This document shows positions 24,377-32,200 of a DNA stretch of 64,000 bases, one piece after another. Made by a program: the position numbers and the translations under genes. The notes below the pieces were generated by a model. That model was not told where the DNA came from. It ran no database searches and saw only the letters and a list, made by a program, of their open reading frames with translations. The number at the start of each line of letters is the position of its first letter. Within the stretch, counting starts at the first letter, position 1. The DNA is from Prochlorococcus sp. HOT208_60m_808G21 (GTDB lineage: Bacteria > Cyanobacteriota > Cyanobacteriia > PCC-6307 > Cyanobiaceae): NCBI GenBank assembly GCA_002026015.1, contig MWOY01000126.1, forward strand, positions 1 through 64,000, written 5' to 3'.

Positions 24377-24514
24377 ATGAGAAAATTAATAGACAAACAT
24401 AAAACTCTTATAAATTGGTACCAAAAAAAATTCAAATTGAGTGATTATCAATTACTTTGGTTAGTTTTCTTTAAAGGAGTATTAATAACAATAATATTTT
24501 TCAAAATTTTTTAA
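24377..24514 (+). CDS. 45-residue single-TM protein
   Basis: The peptide begins MRKLIDKHKTLINWYQKKFK and ends with a hydrophobic helix (LLWLVFFKGVLITIIFFKI). This basic-then-hydrophobic order is that of a tail-anchored microprotein. It lies 90 bp before tatA on the same strand. Confidence 0.5.
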   Translation: MRKLIDKHKTLINWYQKKFKLSDYQLLWLVFFKGVLITIIFFKIF

Positions 24515-24604
24515 TATTAAAAAAGCTCTTCCGAGAATGAAATTTTCACATGATTTGACTATATTTAATAGTAGATTTCCTAATTAGTTAAATAGTTATC
24601 AGTT

Positions 24605-24865
24605 ATGAATATTTTTGGTGTAGGTTTGCCTGAAGTTACTGTAATACTTATCTTAGCTCTTTTAATTTTTGGTCCAAAAAAGCTTCCAGAATTAGGGAAA
24701 CAGCTTGGTAAAACTTTGAAAAGTCTTAAAAAAGCATCGAATGAATTTCAAAATGAAATCGACCAAGTTATGAACGAAGAAGATGAATCTCCTAAATCTA
24801 TAGAAAGCAATCAAACCAACGAAATTAATCAAGAAAAAATAGATTCAGAAAACAGCAAAAAATAA
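24605..24865 (+). CDS. tatA: Sec-independent translocase subunit TatA
   Basis: The 86-residue protein has the TatA/B architecture: short N-terminus (MNIFGVGLPEVTVILILALL), one membrane helix, the conserved FGPKKLPELGKQLG hinge, an amphipathic helix, and an acidic, poorly ordered tail. It forms the protein-conducting pore of the twin-arginine system in the thylakoid or plasma membrane. The next gene begins 4 bp later and may be co-translated. Confidence 0.95.
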   Translation: MNIFGVGLPEVTVILILALLIFGPKKLPELGKQLGKTLKSLKKASNEFQNEIDQVMNEEDESPKSIESNQTNEINQEKIDSENSKK

Positions 24866-24869
24866 TATC

Positions 24870-25262
24870 TTGGATAGGCCCATAACCCCCATAGACGAAT
24901 TTGAAAGAGCATTAGATAAAGCAGCTCTTACTAAAGAAGAATATGAATTGATAGACTACATCCGCTATACAAGTGTTTTTACACAACCTAGTCTAGTTAA
25001 AGATCTAAAAAGGCCATCAAAACCTCCTCTTTTGTCAGTTCTATGTCAAATTTGCAGAAAAATTGGTCCGGAAATGCCAGATCATTTCAAAAAAGTAATT
25101 GAGTGGTCAATTGAAATAAGTGATCACAATACAAAATGGGATGCTCATTTAATTTGCGCAGAAGCATTGAATATAGACAAAATCCCATTAAGTCCTATCC
25201 ATGGAACAACTTTATTTGATGTTCTTGTTGTACACAAAGAATTATTTCTTGGATTTGATTAA
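24870..25262 (+). CDS. Conserved cyanobacterial protein downstream of tatA
   Basis: The 130-residue soluble protein starts at TTG (MDRPITPIDEFERALDKAAL), 4 bp after the tatA stop, so translational coupling is likely. It is helical, with CQICRKIGPEMPDHF in the middle and a C-terminal VLVVHKELF. It is a widespread small protein of marine cyanobacteria to judge from its composition. No function is assigned. Confidence 0.72.
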   Translation: MDRPITPIDEFERALDKAALTKEEYELIDYIRYTSVFTQPSLVKDLKRPSKPPLLSVLCQICRKIGPEMPDHFKKVIEWSIEISDHNTKWDAHLICAEALNIDKIPLSPIHGTTLFDVLVVHKELFLGFD

Positions 25263-25263
25263 A

Positions 25264-25581
25264 TTAATCATCTAAAGGCACAGAATCAGTTTCTATAACT
25301 TCCGAATCATCATACTTATTTATTTTATTTTCAATCCAGTTATTTATATAACTAACTAAAGGTAATGAACCTCTAAAAATAAAAATAGAGGTAGGCAAAG
25401 CGCTTAATAAACCGACTAAAGGACTTTTAAAAAGTAATCTTCCTGCTTTTATGTTAAATAAAATAATAAGCGCTGAGGGGACTATAACTTTAACTACTGT
25501 TTTGAGCGCCTCAAGCCAACCTACACGATATGTCCACCATATTAAAATTATGCCAACTATGTAGAGGAATAAGTAAGTCAT
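25264..25581 (-). CDS. Membrane protein with two to three helices
   Basis: The 105-residue protein has hydrophobic segments near residues 1-17 (MTYLFLYIVGIILIWWTYRV), 27-44 and 55-75, and an acidic C-terminal tail (YDDSEVIETDSVPLDD). The stop faces the preceding gene's stop with 1 bp between. No family is recognised. Confidence 0.68.
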   Translation of the reverse strand: MTYLFLYIVGIILIWWTYRVGWLEALKTVVKVIVPSALIILFNIKAGRLLFKSPLVGLLSALPTSIFIFRGSLPLVSYINNWIENKINKYDDSEVIETDSVPLDD

Positions 25582-25672
25582 AAAAATAGTATAATAATTA
25601 TCTATTTATCTTGTTCTTGCTAAGAAAAAGATTTTATAAATTTCTTTAACATCAATCAATCAAATTCTAATA

Positions 25673-25888
25673 ATGAGTTTTTCTGAAATAAGAAAATTTT
25701 TAATTAAGATGCAATCTGATGAAGAATTAAAAAAGCAGGTTATGTCATCCTCTACGGCAGATGATGTTGCCCTAATAGGTCAAAGCTTAGGTTATGACTT
25801 TTCCGGAGATGATCTCTTAAGATTTAATGGACAAAAAGTTGATAAAGTTACCGTAAGAAAGGTAGATCATCCAGGTGAATACCACTAA
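25673..25888 (+). CDS. Nif11-like leader-type peptide (orphan)
   Basis: The 71-residue protein matches the Nif11 domain: MSFSEIRKFLIKMQSDEELK, then ADDVALIGQSLGYDFSGDDLL. In prochlorosin systems this domain is the leader of lanthipeptide precursors. Here no double-Gly cleavage motif and no Cys-rich core follow; the C-terminus is VRKVDHPGEYH with no cysteine. No lanthipeptide synthetase or peptidase-transporter gene is in the window. It is therefore an orphan Nif11 protein, possibly regulatory. Confidence 0.75.
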   Translation: MSFSEIRKFLIKMQSDEELKKQVMSSSTADDVALIGQSLGYDFSGDDLLRFNGQKVDKVTVRKVDHPGEYH

Positions 25889-25889
25889 A

Positions 25890-26399
25890 TTAAGACTTAA
25901 CCCATATTGCAAGCCCTCCGCCCCTGCCTCGAGCACATAACCAATTATCTTTAGTGCTAATTCCTACAAGTGAGAAAAAAGGCATTTTTTTATCTTCTGG
26001 TTTTTTTAATTCCTTATTAAATATAGGAAAACTACTAATACTAATTTTCAATTCTTCAAAATAGAAAGCCAATAAAGGTCTAATCCCCTTTAATTCTGCG
26101 CTGCCTATAAAAGTAATATTTAATAATCCGAAATTAATTGAATTTTTTATTTCATAATTTATTTGATCCTCTTTATTTTTACTTTTCAATTCGAGTCTTG
26201 CCGACAATACTTGGAGAATCGAACTGGGTATATTTTTGATTTCATCTGACTCCTTTCCCCATACATACTTAAACTTCCATATTCCTAACAGTTCCTCATA
26301 TACAATTCCACTACCATTTTTTTGGGAATTTTTTTCTAATAGTTTTATCTCATTAATATCAGGAAAGTGTTTCATAATAGATTTTAATCTAAAAATCAA
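25890..26399 (-). CDS. Conserved protein, possibly fibrillin (PAP)-like
   Basis: The 169-residue protein has a pattern of beta strands with LLGIWKFKYVWGKESDEI and the C-terminal FFSLVGISTKDNWLCARGRG-type end. This recalls plastid-lipid-associated (fibrillin) proteins that open with a G-x-W strand. The match is weak and no lipid-binding role should be assumed. It is convergent with the Nif11 gene, with 1 bp between the stops. Confidence 0.6.
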   Translation of the reverse strand: MIFRLKSIMKHFPDINEIKLLEKNSQKNGSGIVYEELLGIWKFKYVWGKESDEIKNIPSSILQVLSARLELKSKNKEDQINYEIKNSINFGLLNITFIGSAELKGIRPLLAFYFEELKISISSFPIFNKELKKPEDKKMPFFSLVGISTKDNWLCARGRGGGLAIWVKS

Positions 26400-26548
26400 A
26401 TACTAAGATAACTTCATAAAAAATGTTCTTAGTTAAAAAATCTTTCCAAAAAGATTTCTTTGTTTCAATATATTTCCAAAAAAATAATTTTTTGGCACAC
26501 ATAAGGAACAAGAACTCGTTAATATATTTACATAAAGTAACTAAATTA

Positions 26549-26659
26549 ATGGATTTTATCTCGAAAAGCCAAGGATACATTCCTCTAAAAGCGGTCCCTT
26601 ACATATTTTTCCTTGCTGTTGTTTTAAGTATTACAACCTCAACTAATACGTTTGTATAA
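26549..26659 (+). CDS. 36-residue single-TM protein (candidate)
   Basis: ATG at 26549 gives MDFISKSQGYIPLKAVPYIF and a hydrophobic helix FFLAVVLSITTSTNTFV. Longer in-frame starts exist upstream (26423), but that part is low-complexity and overlaps nothing conserved. The short form has a sound membrane profile. It lies 39 bp before the CrtH-like gene. Confidence 0.45.
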   Translation: MDFISKSQGYIPLKAVPYIFFLAVVLSITTSTNTFV

Positions 26660-26698
26660 AGCAAATTAGTTTTACGAAAAGAGTAAAGTAAATATTTA

Positions 26699-28229
26699 AT
26701 GAATAAGTACGATGTTGTAATAGTCGGTAGTGGCATAGGTGGTTTATGCTGTGGTTCGATTTTAGCTTTATCAGGCAAAACAGTACTTATCTGTGAAGCA
26801 CATACCCAGCCTGGAGGGGTTGCTCACAGTTTCAAAAGAAAAGGTTACACTTTCGAATCAGGACCTTCATTGTGGAGTGGAATAGGTAAATGGCCGACAA
26901 CTAATCCCCTAGGGCAAATTCTTAAATTACTTGATGAAGAAGTTGAATTATATCAATACAAAGGTTGGCAAGTAATTGTCCCAGAAGGCAATTTTAATCT
27001 TGATGTGGGGGAAGAACCTTTTAAACAAACAATTAAAACTTTAAGAGGTGAGAAATCTGTTAAAGAATGGGAATCATTTATTTCCGGAATAAAACCTCTT
27101 AGCCAAATAATAAATGAAATACCTTTACTCTCATTTTCTCCCGAATCAATCAATTTCTTGGATCTAATAAATTTAACTTCAAAATTTTTACCAAATATCA
27201 ACCAAATACCAAAAATTAACAAAGGCTTTGGGAATTTAGTAAATAATCATCTAGAGGATCCTTTTCTGAGAAATTGGGTTGATTTATTGAGCTTTTTGAT
27301 AAGTGGTATGTCAATGCATGATACCAATACAGCTGCGATGGCTACTTTATTTAACGAATGGTTTGAACCAAATTCATACCTTGAATACCCCAAAGGAGGT
27401 AGTGAATCTATCGTAAAAGCCTTAATTAATGGATTTAAAAAAAATGGAGGAGAATTAATTCTTTCTTCGAGAGTAAAGACAATTAACTTCAATAAAAATT
27501 TAGCCACAGGTATAACTCTTAATAATGGTTCTAGTTATAGTTGTGAATCTGTTGTTACGAATACTGATATATGGAATTTAAAAAAGTTAATTCCAAATGA
27601 AATTTCAAAAAGATGGAATACAAAAGTTTTGAACCCTAATAAATGTGCTTCTTTCCTTCATATACATCTAGGTTTTGATGCTGATGGTCTTGAAGATTTG
27701 CCAATACATTCGATACATGTTGATGAGTGGGAAAAAGGTATAACCGCAGAAAGAAATATAGCTGTATTTTCAATCCCATCTGTTTTAGATAAAAATATGG
27801 CCCCTAAAGGGAAACATGTTCTTCATGGATATACTCCCGCAAATGAACCTTGGGAAATTTGGGAAAACCTAAATCCAAAGGACTTAGAATATAAAATTTT
27901 GAAAGAAGAAAGATGTTCAATATTCCTTAATGCAGTGCGAAAATTCATCCCTGACATAGATGAAAGGATTGATTTAAAGATGCTAGGCACCCCAATCACT
28001 CATAAAAAATTCACCAATACCTATTGCGGTAGTTACGGCCCTGCATTATCCGCAGCAAAAGGTCTTTTCCCAGGCTGCAAAACTCCAGTAAAAAAATTTA
28101 TTTACTTGTGGTGCAAGTACATTTCCAGGTATTGGAATTCCTGCTGTTTCAGCAAGTGGTGCTTACGCAGCTGAAAAAATTATTGGTAAAAAAGAATTTA
28201 AAACTCTACTCAAGAAAATAAATTTATGA
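26699..28229 (+). pseudogene. CrtH-like FAD-dependent oxidoreductase with C-terminal frameshift
   Basis: The protein has an N-terminal Rossmann FAD site VVIVGSGIGGLCCGSILALS and E-A-H-T-Q-P-G-G-V. The dehydrogenase-like core (PKGGSESIVKALINGFKKNG) is as in carotenoid isomerase/phytoene-desaturase relatives. At 28090-28096 a run of seven A shifts the frame, so it ends early at 28174. With six A it would continue LFTCGASTFPGIGIPAVSAS to TGA at 28227-28229, the typical GG(S)TFPGxGIP end. Because only one base is involved, sequencing error or slippage are as likely as loss of function. The substrate is unknown. Confidence 0.82.
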
Positions 28230-28346
28230 ATCAAGTTCTTTTTTAAAACTCTACAAATACTTAGTTAAGAAATAAGAATAAAGAAGGCAAAAACGTTTAA
28301 TAATGATAATCTTTATCTGAATATAAACTTAACTTATAGCTCTTAT

Positions 28347-28550
28347 ATGTTTTTCTTATCAGTTCCTCAAGCCTGGCATTTAGTTGGCACTTGGTCAGAA
28401 CAACTTCCAAGCGAGTCAAACCTCATAGGAATGGGTCAAACAGAATTAATGATGACTTTACATTCAATATTTGTTCCTCTACTACTTGTAATTTCATATT
28501 ACCTATTCAATAGACTTAATAAAAACGAATCAAAGAAAATTAAAGGATAA
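28347..28550 (+). CDS. Small membrane protein
   Basis: The 67-residue protein starts MFFLSVPQAWHLVGTWSEQL and has one long hydrophobic helix (SIFVPLLLVISYYLFNRL) and a basic tail. It is probably a thylakoid or plasma membrane protein. It is convergent with the gene at 28562, with 11 bp between the stops. No family is recognised. Confidence 0.66.
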   Translation: MFFLSVPQAWHLVGTWSEQLPSESNLIGMGQTELMMTLHSIFVPLLLVISYYLFNRLNKNESKKIKG

Positions 28551-28561
28551 TCGTTTAAGGT

Positions 28562-28852
28562 TTATTTAGCTGAACTTCTTCTAACTACTTTTCTACCTGT
28601 AGAAGTATCAACTCCGCTTGAATCTTTAGTTTCTGAATTAGTTTCAACATTATCAACATCACTCTTATCCATTTCTGCGCAAACACCTACTACCATGGCA
28701 GCTTGCATTTGATCTGGTAAATCTCCAATAGTTAATAAGGCCTTTAAAACTAATTGAAGTCGAGTTTGTCGATCTATTTCAGGTCTTAGTTTTTTTACGG
28801 TATTCCAAAGTTCTTGGGTGACTTCCTTTAAAAGTTCTCGATCTACAGCCAA
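28562..28852 (-). CDS. Conserved small helical protein
   Basis: The 96-residue protein begins at TTG (MAVDRELLKEVTQELWNTVK), with AAGAAGGA seven bases upstream on that strand. It contains RQTRLQLVLKALLTIGDLPD and an acidic, then Ser-rich basic tail (GRKVVRRSSAK). It is helical and soluble. No assignment. Confidence 0.68.
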   Translation of the reverse strand: MAVDRELLKEVTQELWNTVKKLRPEIDRQTRLQLVLKALLTIGDLPDQMQAAMVVGVCAEMDKSDVDNVETNSETKDSSGVDTSTGRKVVRRSSAK

Positions 28853-28942
28853 ATTAAATCCTTCTTGTATTTCTTCTAATCTAACAAAAAATTGGATCTC
28901 GTAAAATAATATTCAATAAAAAGATTGTTAGTTAATATTTTT

Positions 28943-29149
28943 CTATCCAAATACAAGTTGCATTTGTTGGTGCAATGCATTCTTCTCTTGCAAAAGTTTA
29001 TCTTTTTCAATCTTTTTTAGAATAAAAGTTCTATAAAATTTTTTTTGAATCTTTATTGGAGTATTTTCAAACTTTACATTTTTGCTTATTAGAGAATTCC
29101 ACTCTTTTGAATTAAAAGGGGCATAAGGAGAAGATGAAATCACTTTCAT
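28943..29149 (-). CDS. 68-residue basic protein
   Basis: The protein (MKVISSSPYAPFNSKEWNSL) has a helical Lys-rich middle (LKKIEKDKLLQEKNALHQQM). A 24-bp palindrome lies 14 bp upstream of the ATG and probably controls it. No family is recognised. Confidence 0.6.
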   Translation of the reverse strand: MKVISSSPYAPFNSKEWNSLISKNVKFENTPIKIQKKFYRTFILKKIEKDKLLQEKNALHQQMQLVFG

Positions 29150-29162
29150 GTCTTAACAATAC

Positions 29163-29186
29163 ATCTGTACTAATAATAGTACAGAT
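29163..29186. promoter_or_regulatory. 24-bp inverted repeat, candidate operator
   Basis: ATCTGTACTA is followed after ATAA by TAGTACAGAT, a perfect 10-bp arm palindrome 14 bp upstream of the minus-strand gene at 28943. Its core resembles the AGTAC-type half-sites of cyanobacterial LexA boxes. No T run follows, so a terminator is unlikely. Another TAGTA-type palindrome precedes the DUF3104 gene (32201-32218). Confidence 0.5.
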
Positions 29187-29413
29187 TTACTATTATGCAA
29201 CAACTGAATCGACTTTTCTTAAATTTTAAAATGTCTTTGAGAATAGATTGATTTTTTTTATCTGATTTGTGGGAATTATAAGTTTGATAAATGAATAAAA
29301 GTATCATAAGTAACTTATTGATCCCTTTTTTTAGTGTCTTAAGACTTTTATTGCTTAAAAACCTCTTAAAGTAGTTAATTTGTTGAAATTAACATTGACA
29401 AGATATATTTAGT

Positions 29414-29434
29414 AATCCTTCCTATAAAAGGATT
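29414..29434 (+). promoter_or_regulatory. 5' UTR stem-loop before the 29451 gene
   Basis: AATCCTT, a 7-nt loop, and AAGGATT form a 7-bp hairpin ending 16 bp before the ATG at 29451. The TTGACA-like promoter element at 29395-29400 lies upstream. It could affect translation or mRNA stability. The role is inferred. Confidence 0.4.
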
Positions 29435-29450
29435 ATGAATTGATCGCAAA

Positions 29451-29759
29451 ATGCTTCTTAGTAATTCAAAAAGACTAAAAATCCAAGGAATAATTAAAAG
29501 AATTGCTCAAGATAAATCAATTACATTAGAAGAAAGAATATATGTCGAGAAATTTGCGCACCATAACTCTACAATTTCTCTTTGGCTGAAAAAAGCTAAC
29601 AGTTTTAGAAGGAATGGTACGAAAAATGATGGGGGGATTGATAACCTCCTACAATCATTTGGAATAGATGGACTAGATAAAGAAAATCATTTCAACCCTA
29701 ATGAAGATGATATATCGGATTGGTTTGGCGGTGCTCCTGGTTGGCTAAGGAGAAGCTAG
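29451..29759 (+). CDS. Conserved small soluble protein
   Basis: The 102-residue protein (MLLSNSKRLKIQGIIKRIAQ) has a helical first half (ITLEERIYVEKFAHHNSTI), an internal Gly-rich linker, and the C-terminal FNPNEDDISDWFGGAPGWLR. A frame beginning at 29720 overlaps its end and is dismissed. No function is recognised. Confidence 0.68.
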   Translation: MLLSNSKRLKIQGIIKRIAQDKSITLEERIYVEKFAHHNSTISLWLKKANSFRRNGTKNDGGIDNLLQSFGIDGLDKENHFNPNEDDISDWFGGAPGWLRRS

Positions 29760-30032
29760 ATCCATTAATTATTCAATTTACCCAGGCTATTTTACACAAA
29801 TATAAACTCATAAAAGATATAAATACCCAAAAAAACCAGGGTATAAATTTAATCGGAACTAAATATTTTTTTGAAAAGGTTTTCATATTTATTTTTCTTT
29901 TAGATTATTTCTTCCTTACAGTTTTTGAAAATAGGTTTAATTGCTCTATTTATAAATTAAACAATATTCGAAACCTCAAAGATATTAAATCACTTTAAGT
30001 AGATAAACTTAATTAGCCTTAATCTTCACAAT

Positions 30033-30173
30033 CTAAGCAACTTTATTTTCAATGTTCTTTGAAAAATTTACTATTTTTGCCTCATCATGGTCTGAATCAT
30101 TCCAAAATTTTATAAGTCTTTCTAATTCATCAATCCTTTTTTTGGCATTTGCAATTTTTTCAGTAGTTGTCAT
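30033..30173 (-). CDS. 46-residue small helical protein
   Basis: ATG at 30173 gives MTTTEKIANAKKRIDELERL and IKFWNDSDHDEAKIVNFSKN. It is an amphipathic helical protein with a clear start and stop. It lies alone in the 29760-30328 gap, which otherwise shows nothing but AT-rich spacer and the PTOX promoter region. Confidence 0.52.
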   Translation of the reverse strand: MTTTEKIANAKKRIDELERLIKFWNDSDHDEAKIVNFSKNIENKVA

Positions 30174-30328
30174 ATAAAATTTTTATCTATCCAATTAATG
30201 CATGAAAAAAAAATATTTCAATGGAAGTAACAATTTTTAGACTATAAATATTAATTTTTGGTTAATTACTTCAATAAATCATAGTCCTCGAGCGGCTGAG
30301 TAATTATACTTAAAGAAAAACTAAATCT

Positions 30329-30838
30329 ATGAAGAAATTAAATTCTTTGATTTTGAATAGCACAGTTAACTTCTTAGACTTCATATACTCTGGTAGATCT
30401 TTACAAAGATTTTGGGTTTTAGAAGTTATAGCTAGATCACCTTATTTTGCATTTCTTTCAGTTCTTCATTTTAAGGAATCTCTAGGAATTAAAAATGAGA
30501 AAACAATGATTTTAATGAAAGAACATTTTTATCAAGCTATTAACGAAACTGAGCATCTTAAAGAAATGGAGAAAAGAGGAGGAGATAGGTTCTGGATTGA
30601 TAGATTTTTTGCGAGACACCTTGTTCTTGTGTATTACTGGATAATGGTTTTTTATTATTTCCTCTCTCCAGCTAATGCTTATGATGTCAACATAAAAATC
30701 GAAGAACATGCATTTGAAACTTATTCCAAATATTTAATAGATAATCCAAATGATCAAAAAATAAAAGAAATTGCTCAAGATGAATTAAATCATGTCCAAG
30801 AACTTAACGAAGCTTTGTCAATGATTACAACAGTTTAG
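30329..30838 (+). CDS. ptox: Plastid terminal oxidase (alternative-oxidase family)
   Basis: The 169-residue diiron quinol oxidase passes electrons from plastoquinol to oxygen, relieving pressure on the photosynthetic chain. The ligand motifs are in place: E32 in LEVIARSPYFAF, NETEH (E73/E75 and H76), EEHAFETY (E125/E126), and DELNH (E152, H155). The protein is membrane-associated. It is found in high-light Prochlorococcus, matching the window's other features. The gene's last four bases overlap the end of the convergent membrane protein gene. Confidence 0.93.
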   Translation: MKKLNSLILNSTVNFLDFIYSGRSLQRFWVLEVIARSPYFAFLSVLHFKESLGIKNEKTMILMKEHFYQAINETEHLKEMEKRGGDRFWIDRFFARHLVLVYYWIMVFYYFLSPANAYDVNIKIEEHAFETYSKYLIDNPNDQKIKEIAQDELNHVQELNEALSMITTV

Positions 30839-31269
30839 ATTAGTGCTGAGAAATCTATTAGCAATATTGAGAGTATCACCGAAGAAGAAATTAATCCTAG
30901 GCTGATCATTAATGAGACATAACCTTTTTTTCTAGGCAATTTATAAAAAGATATTCCAATAATTAATATCATTACTAATGAGAAAAAAATTATAATTTTT
31001 TCATTTACTAAATTGAGATGTATAACTAAATTTTTTTCTTCAAAAAATTTGAGAAATTCAGATAAAACTAGTTCTTCTTCTATTTTCTTAAAATAGTCAA
31101 ATAAGCTTATAAAAGCAGAACTTAATAAAGATAATGCAACCAATGCAGTAACTGGTTTTGTTAACCTGTTAAGTGTTCTGTTAAAACTTGCCAATAAAAT
31201 AAGAATAAAAAAAGAGGTTACTAAAGGTATTAAAGGTATAAGAGTTGTTGAATTTATGAAATTTCCCAC
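30835..31269 (-). CDS. Four-helix membrane protein, resembling an NDH subunit N-terminus
   Basis: The 144-residue protein has hydrophobic segments at about residues 8-28 (LIPLIPLVTSFFILILLASF), 36-55, 85-105 and 115-138, with a polar loop between the second and third. The opening LIPLIPL is like the first helix of NdhF/NuoL-type proteins, but the length is far too short for such a subunit. Function is unknown. It ends within the PTOX stop region. Confidence 0.6.
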   Translation of the reverse strand: MGNFINSTTLIPLIPLVTSFFILILLASFNRTLNRLTKPVTALVALSLLSSAFISLFDYFKKIEEELVLSEFLKFFEEKNLVIHLNLVNEKIIIFFSLVMILIIGISFYKLPRKKGYVSLMISLGLISSSVILSILLIDFSALI

Positions 31270-31417
31270 GGAAAAAAAATATGTATCTAACTTAAAATTT
31301 TATATTATTTCGACGCGTTATTTTATTAAATAAGATTTTTTAAAATCTAAAATGTAATTAGTACCTATTGCATTCTGTGTAAATTGATACCAAAATTAAA
31401 TTAGTATTGAAAAAAAA

Positions 31418-31519
31418 ATGTTAGCCATTTCTGAAATTATTATTGCAAGTGCTATCTTCCTAGGAGTTGTATATTGGGAAGTCAAATTCCTATATACCAA
31501 AACTACTGTAGCGAAATAA
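31418..31519 (+). CDS. 33-residue single-TM protein (candidate)
   Basis: The peptide is MLAISEIIIASAIFLGVVYW, then EVKFLYTKTTVAK. One membrane helix and a basic C-terminus suggest a small membrane protein. Evidence is composition only. Confidence 0.45.
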   Translation: MLAISEIIIASAIFLGVVYWEVKFLYTKTTVAK

Positions 31520-31580
31520 ATTCACTCAAAACAGGAAAATTAAAAGCGTAGAAAATTTAAATAAAATTTAAGAATTTAAG

Positions 31581-31612
31581 TTGACAAAAAAAGCTCTAAA
31601 TATGAGAGAATA
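31581..31612 (+). promoter_or_regulatory. Candidate promoter for the 31636 micro-ORF
   Basis: A perfect TTGACA at 31581-31586 is followed by an AT-rich -10 area (TATGAGAGAATA) 24 bp before the ATG at 31636. The -10 hexamer cannot be fixed uniquely. Confidence 0.4.
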
Positions 31613-31635
31613 AACACAAATATTCAGCCTTTCTA

Positions 31636-31773
31636 ATGAGCGAAGTCCAAAATCCTAATACTAACTCAACTCAGCAGCAACAGCAGCAACAGCAGCAATC
31701 CTATTCAGACAGCAAAATTAACTCTGCTGAGAGCGAGAGACTTTATCTTGAGATGAAAGAAGCTTGGCTTTAA
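31636..31773 (+). CDS. 45-residue microprotein with a nine-Gln tract
   Basis: The peptide is MSEVQNPNTNST, nine Gln in a row (codons CAG/CAA mixed), then SYSDSKINSAESERLYLEMK and EAWL. The preceding TTGACA promoter supports expression. The Gln codons are mixed, so the tract is not a simple slippage expansion. The C-terminal EMKEAWL is like the region just before the helix of high-light-inducible proteins, but there is no helix after it. No assignment. Confidence 0.5.
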   Translation: MSEVQNPNTNSTQQQQQQQQQSYSDSKINSAESERLYLEMKEAWL

Positions 31774-31863
31774 ATTTAATTCGTGTTTGAAATAATATTT
31801 CTATAAATTTTTTTTTTATTTTGAAGTAACCAATACTTTTTTATTTTCTTTACCCTTTAAATT

Positions 31864-32019
31864 TTGTTTAACCACAAGATTAATTTGTTGAGAAAACTTA
31901 AGCAGTTAGAGAAAATTAACGGAAGGCTCGCAATGGGAGGGTTGATATATTTAGTTTTTACAAAACTAGTTTCCAGCCGTGCCGACATATTAGACCAGCT
32001 TAAATCTTATTTAATTTAA
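31864..32019 (+). CDS. High-light-inducible-protein-like small protein
   Basis: The frame contains EKINGRLAMGGLIYLVFTKL, with the ExxNGRxAMxG chlorophyll-binding signature of Hlip/Scp proteins and one membrane helix. It ends DQLKSYLI. There is no ATG; TTG at 31864 is used here, with further TTG codons at 31885 and 31888. No clear ribosome site is visible. It may be a working short Hlip with an unusual start or a remnant whose 5' end has decayed. Confidence 0.6.
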   Translation: MFNHKINLLRKLKQLEKINGRLAMGGLIYLVFTKLVSSRADILDQLKSYLI

Positions 32020-32040
32020 GAAATGAATTAGAAGTATTTA

Positions 32041-32133
32041 TTATCCAGGAATATTTCGTTCTATATAAGCGTCAGTTAAAGCTAAAATTAACCCCAATAA
32101 TGTTGAAAATATAGCAATTTCAATTGATTCCAT
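32041..32133 (-). CDS. 30-residue single-TM protein (candidate)
   Basis: The peptide is MESIEIAIFSTLLGLILALT, then DAYIERNIPG. A short acidic N-terminus, one helix and a polar C-terminus fit a photosystem- or cytochrome-type small subunit, but none that I recognise. Confidence 0.45.
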   Translation of the reverse strand: MESIEIAIFSTLLGLILALTDAYIERNIPG

Positions 32134-32200
32134 TTTATTTTTGAATTACCCCTAGTTTGCTAAATAATTCAAAGTTCAGCAACAAAACCAATAACTTACT

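Noticed and set aside
25673-25888. Prochlorosin (lanthipeptide) precursor
   Set aside because: The Nif11-like leader is present, but no double-Gly site, no Cys-containing core and no modifying enzyme are in the window.
26423-26548. N-terminal extension of the small membrane protein at 26549
   Set aside because: The extension is rich in Phe, Lys and Asn as in translated spacer. The internal ATG directly before the hydrophobic helix is more likely.
29720-29998. 92-residue plus-strand frame after the 29451 gene
   Set aside because: It overlaps the end of the better-supported gene in another frame. Its composition past the overlap looks like translated AT-rich spacer.
31581-32019. One fused high-light-inducible protein spanning 31636-32019
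   Set aside because: The two frames are separated by a stop and ~90 bp of AT-rich sequence with no single frame joining them.
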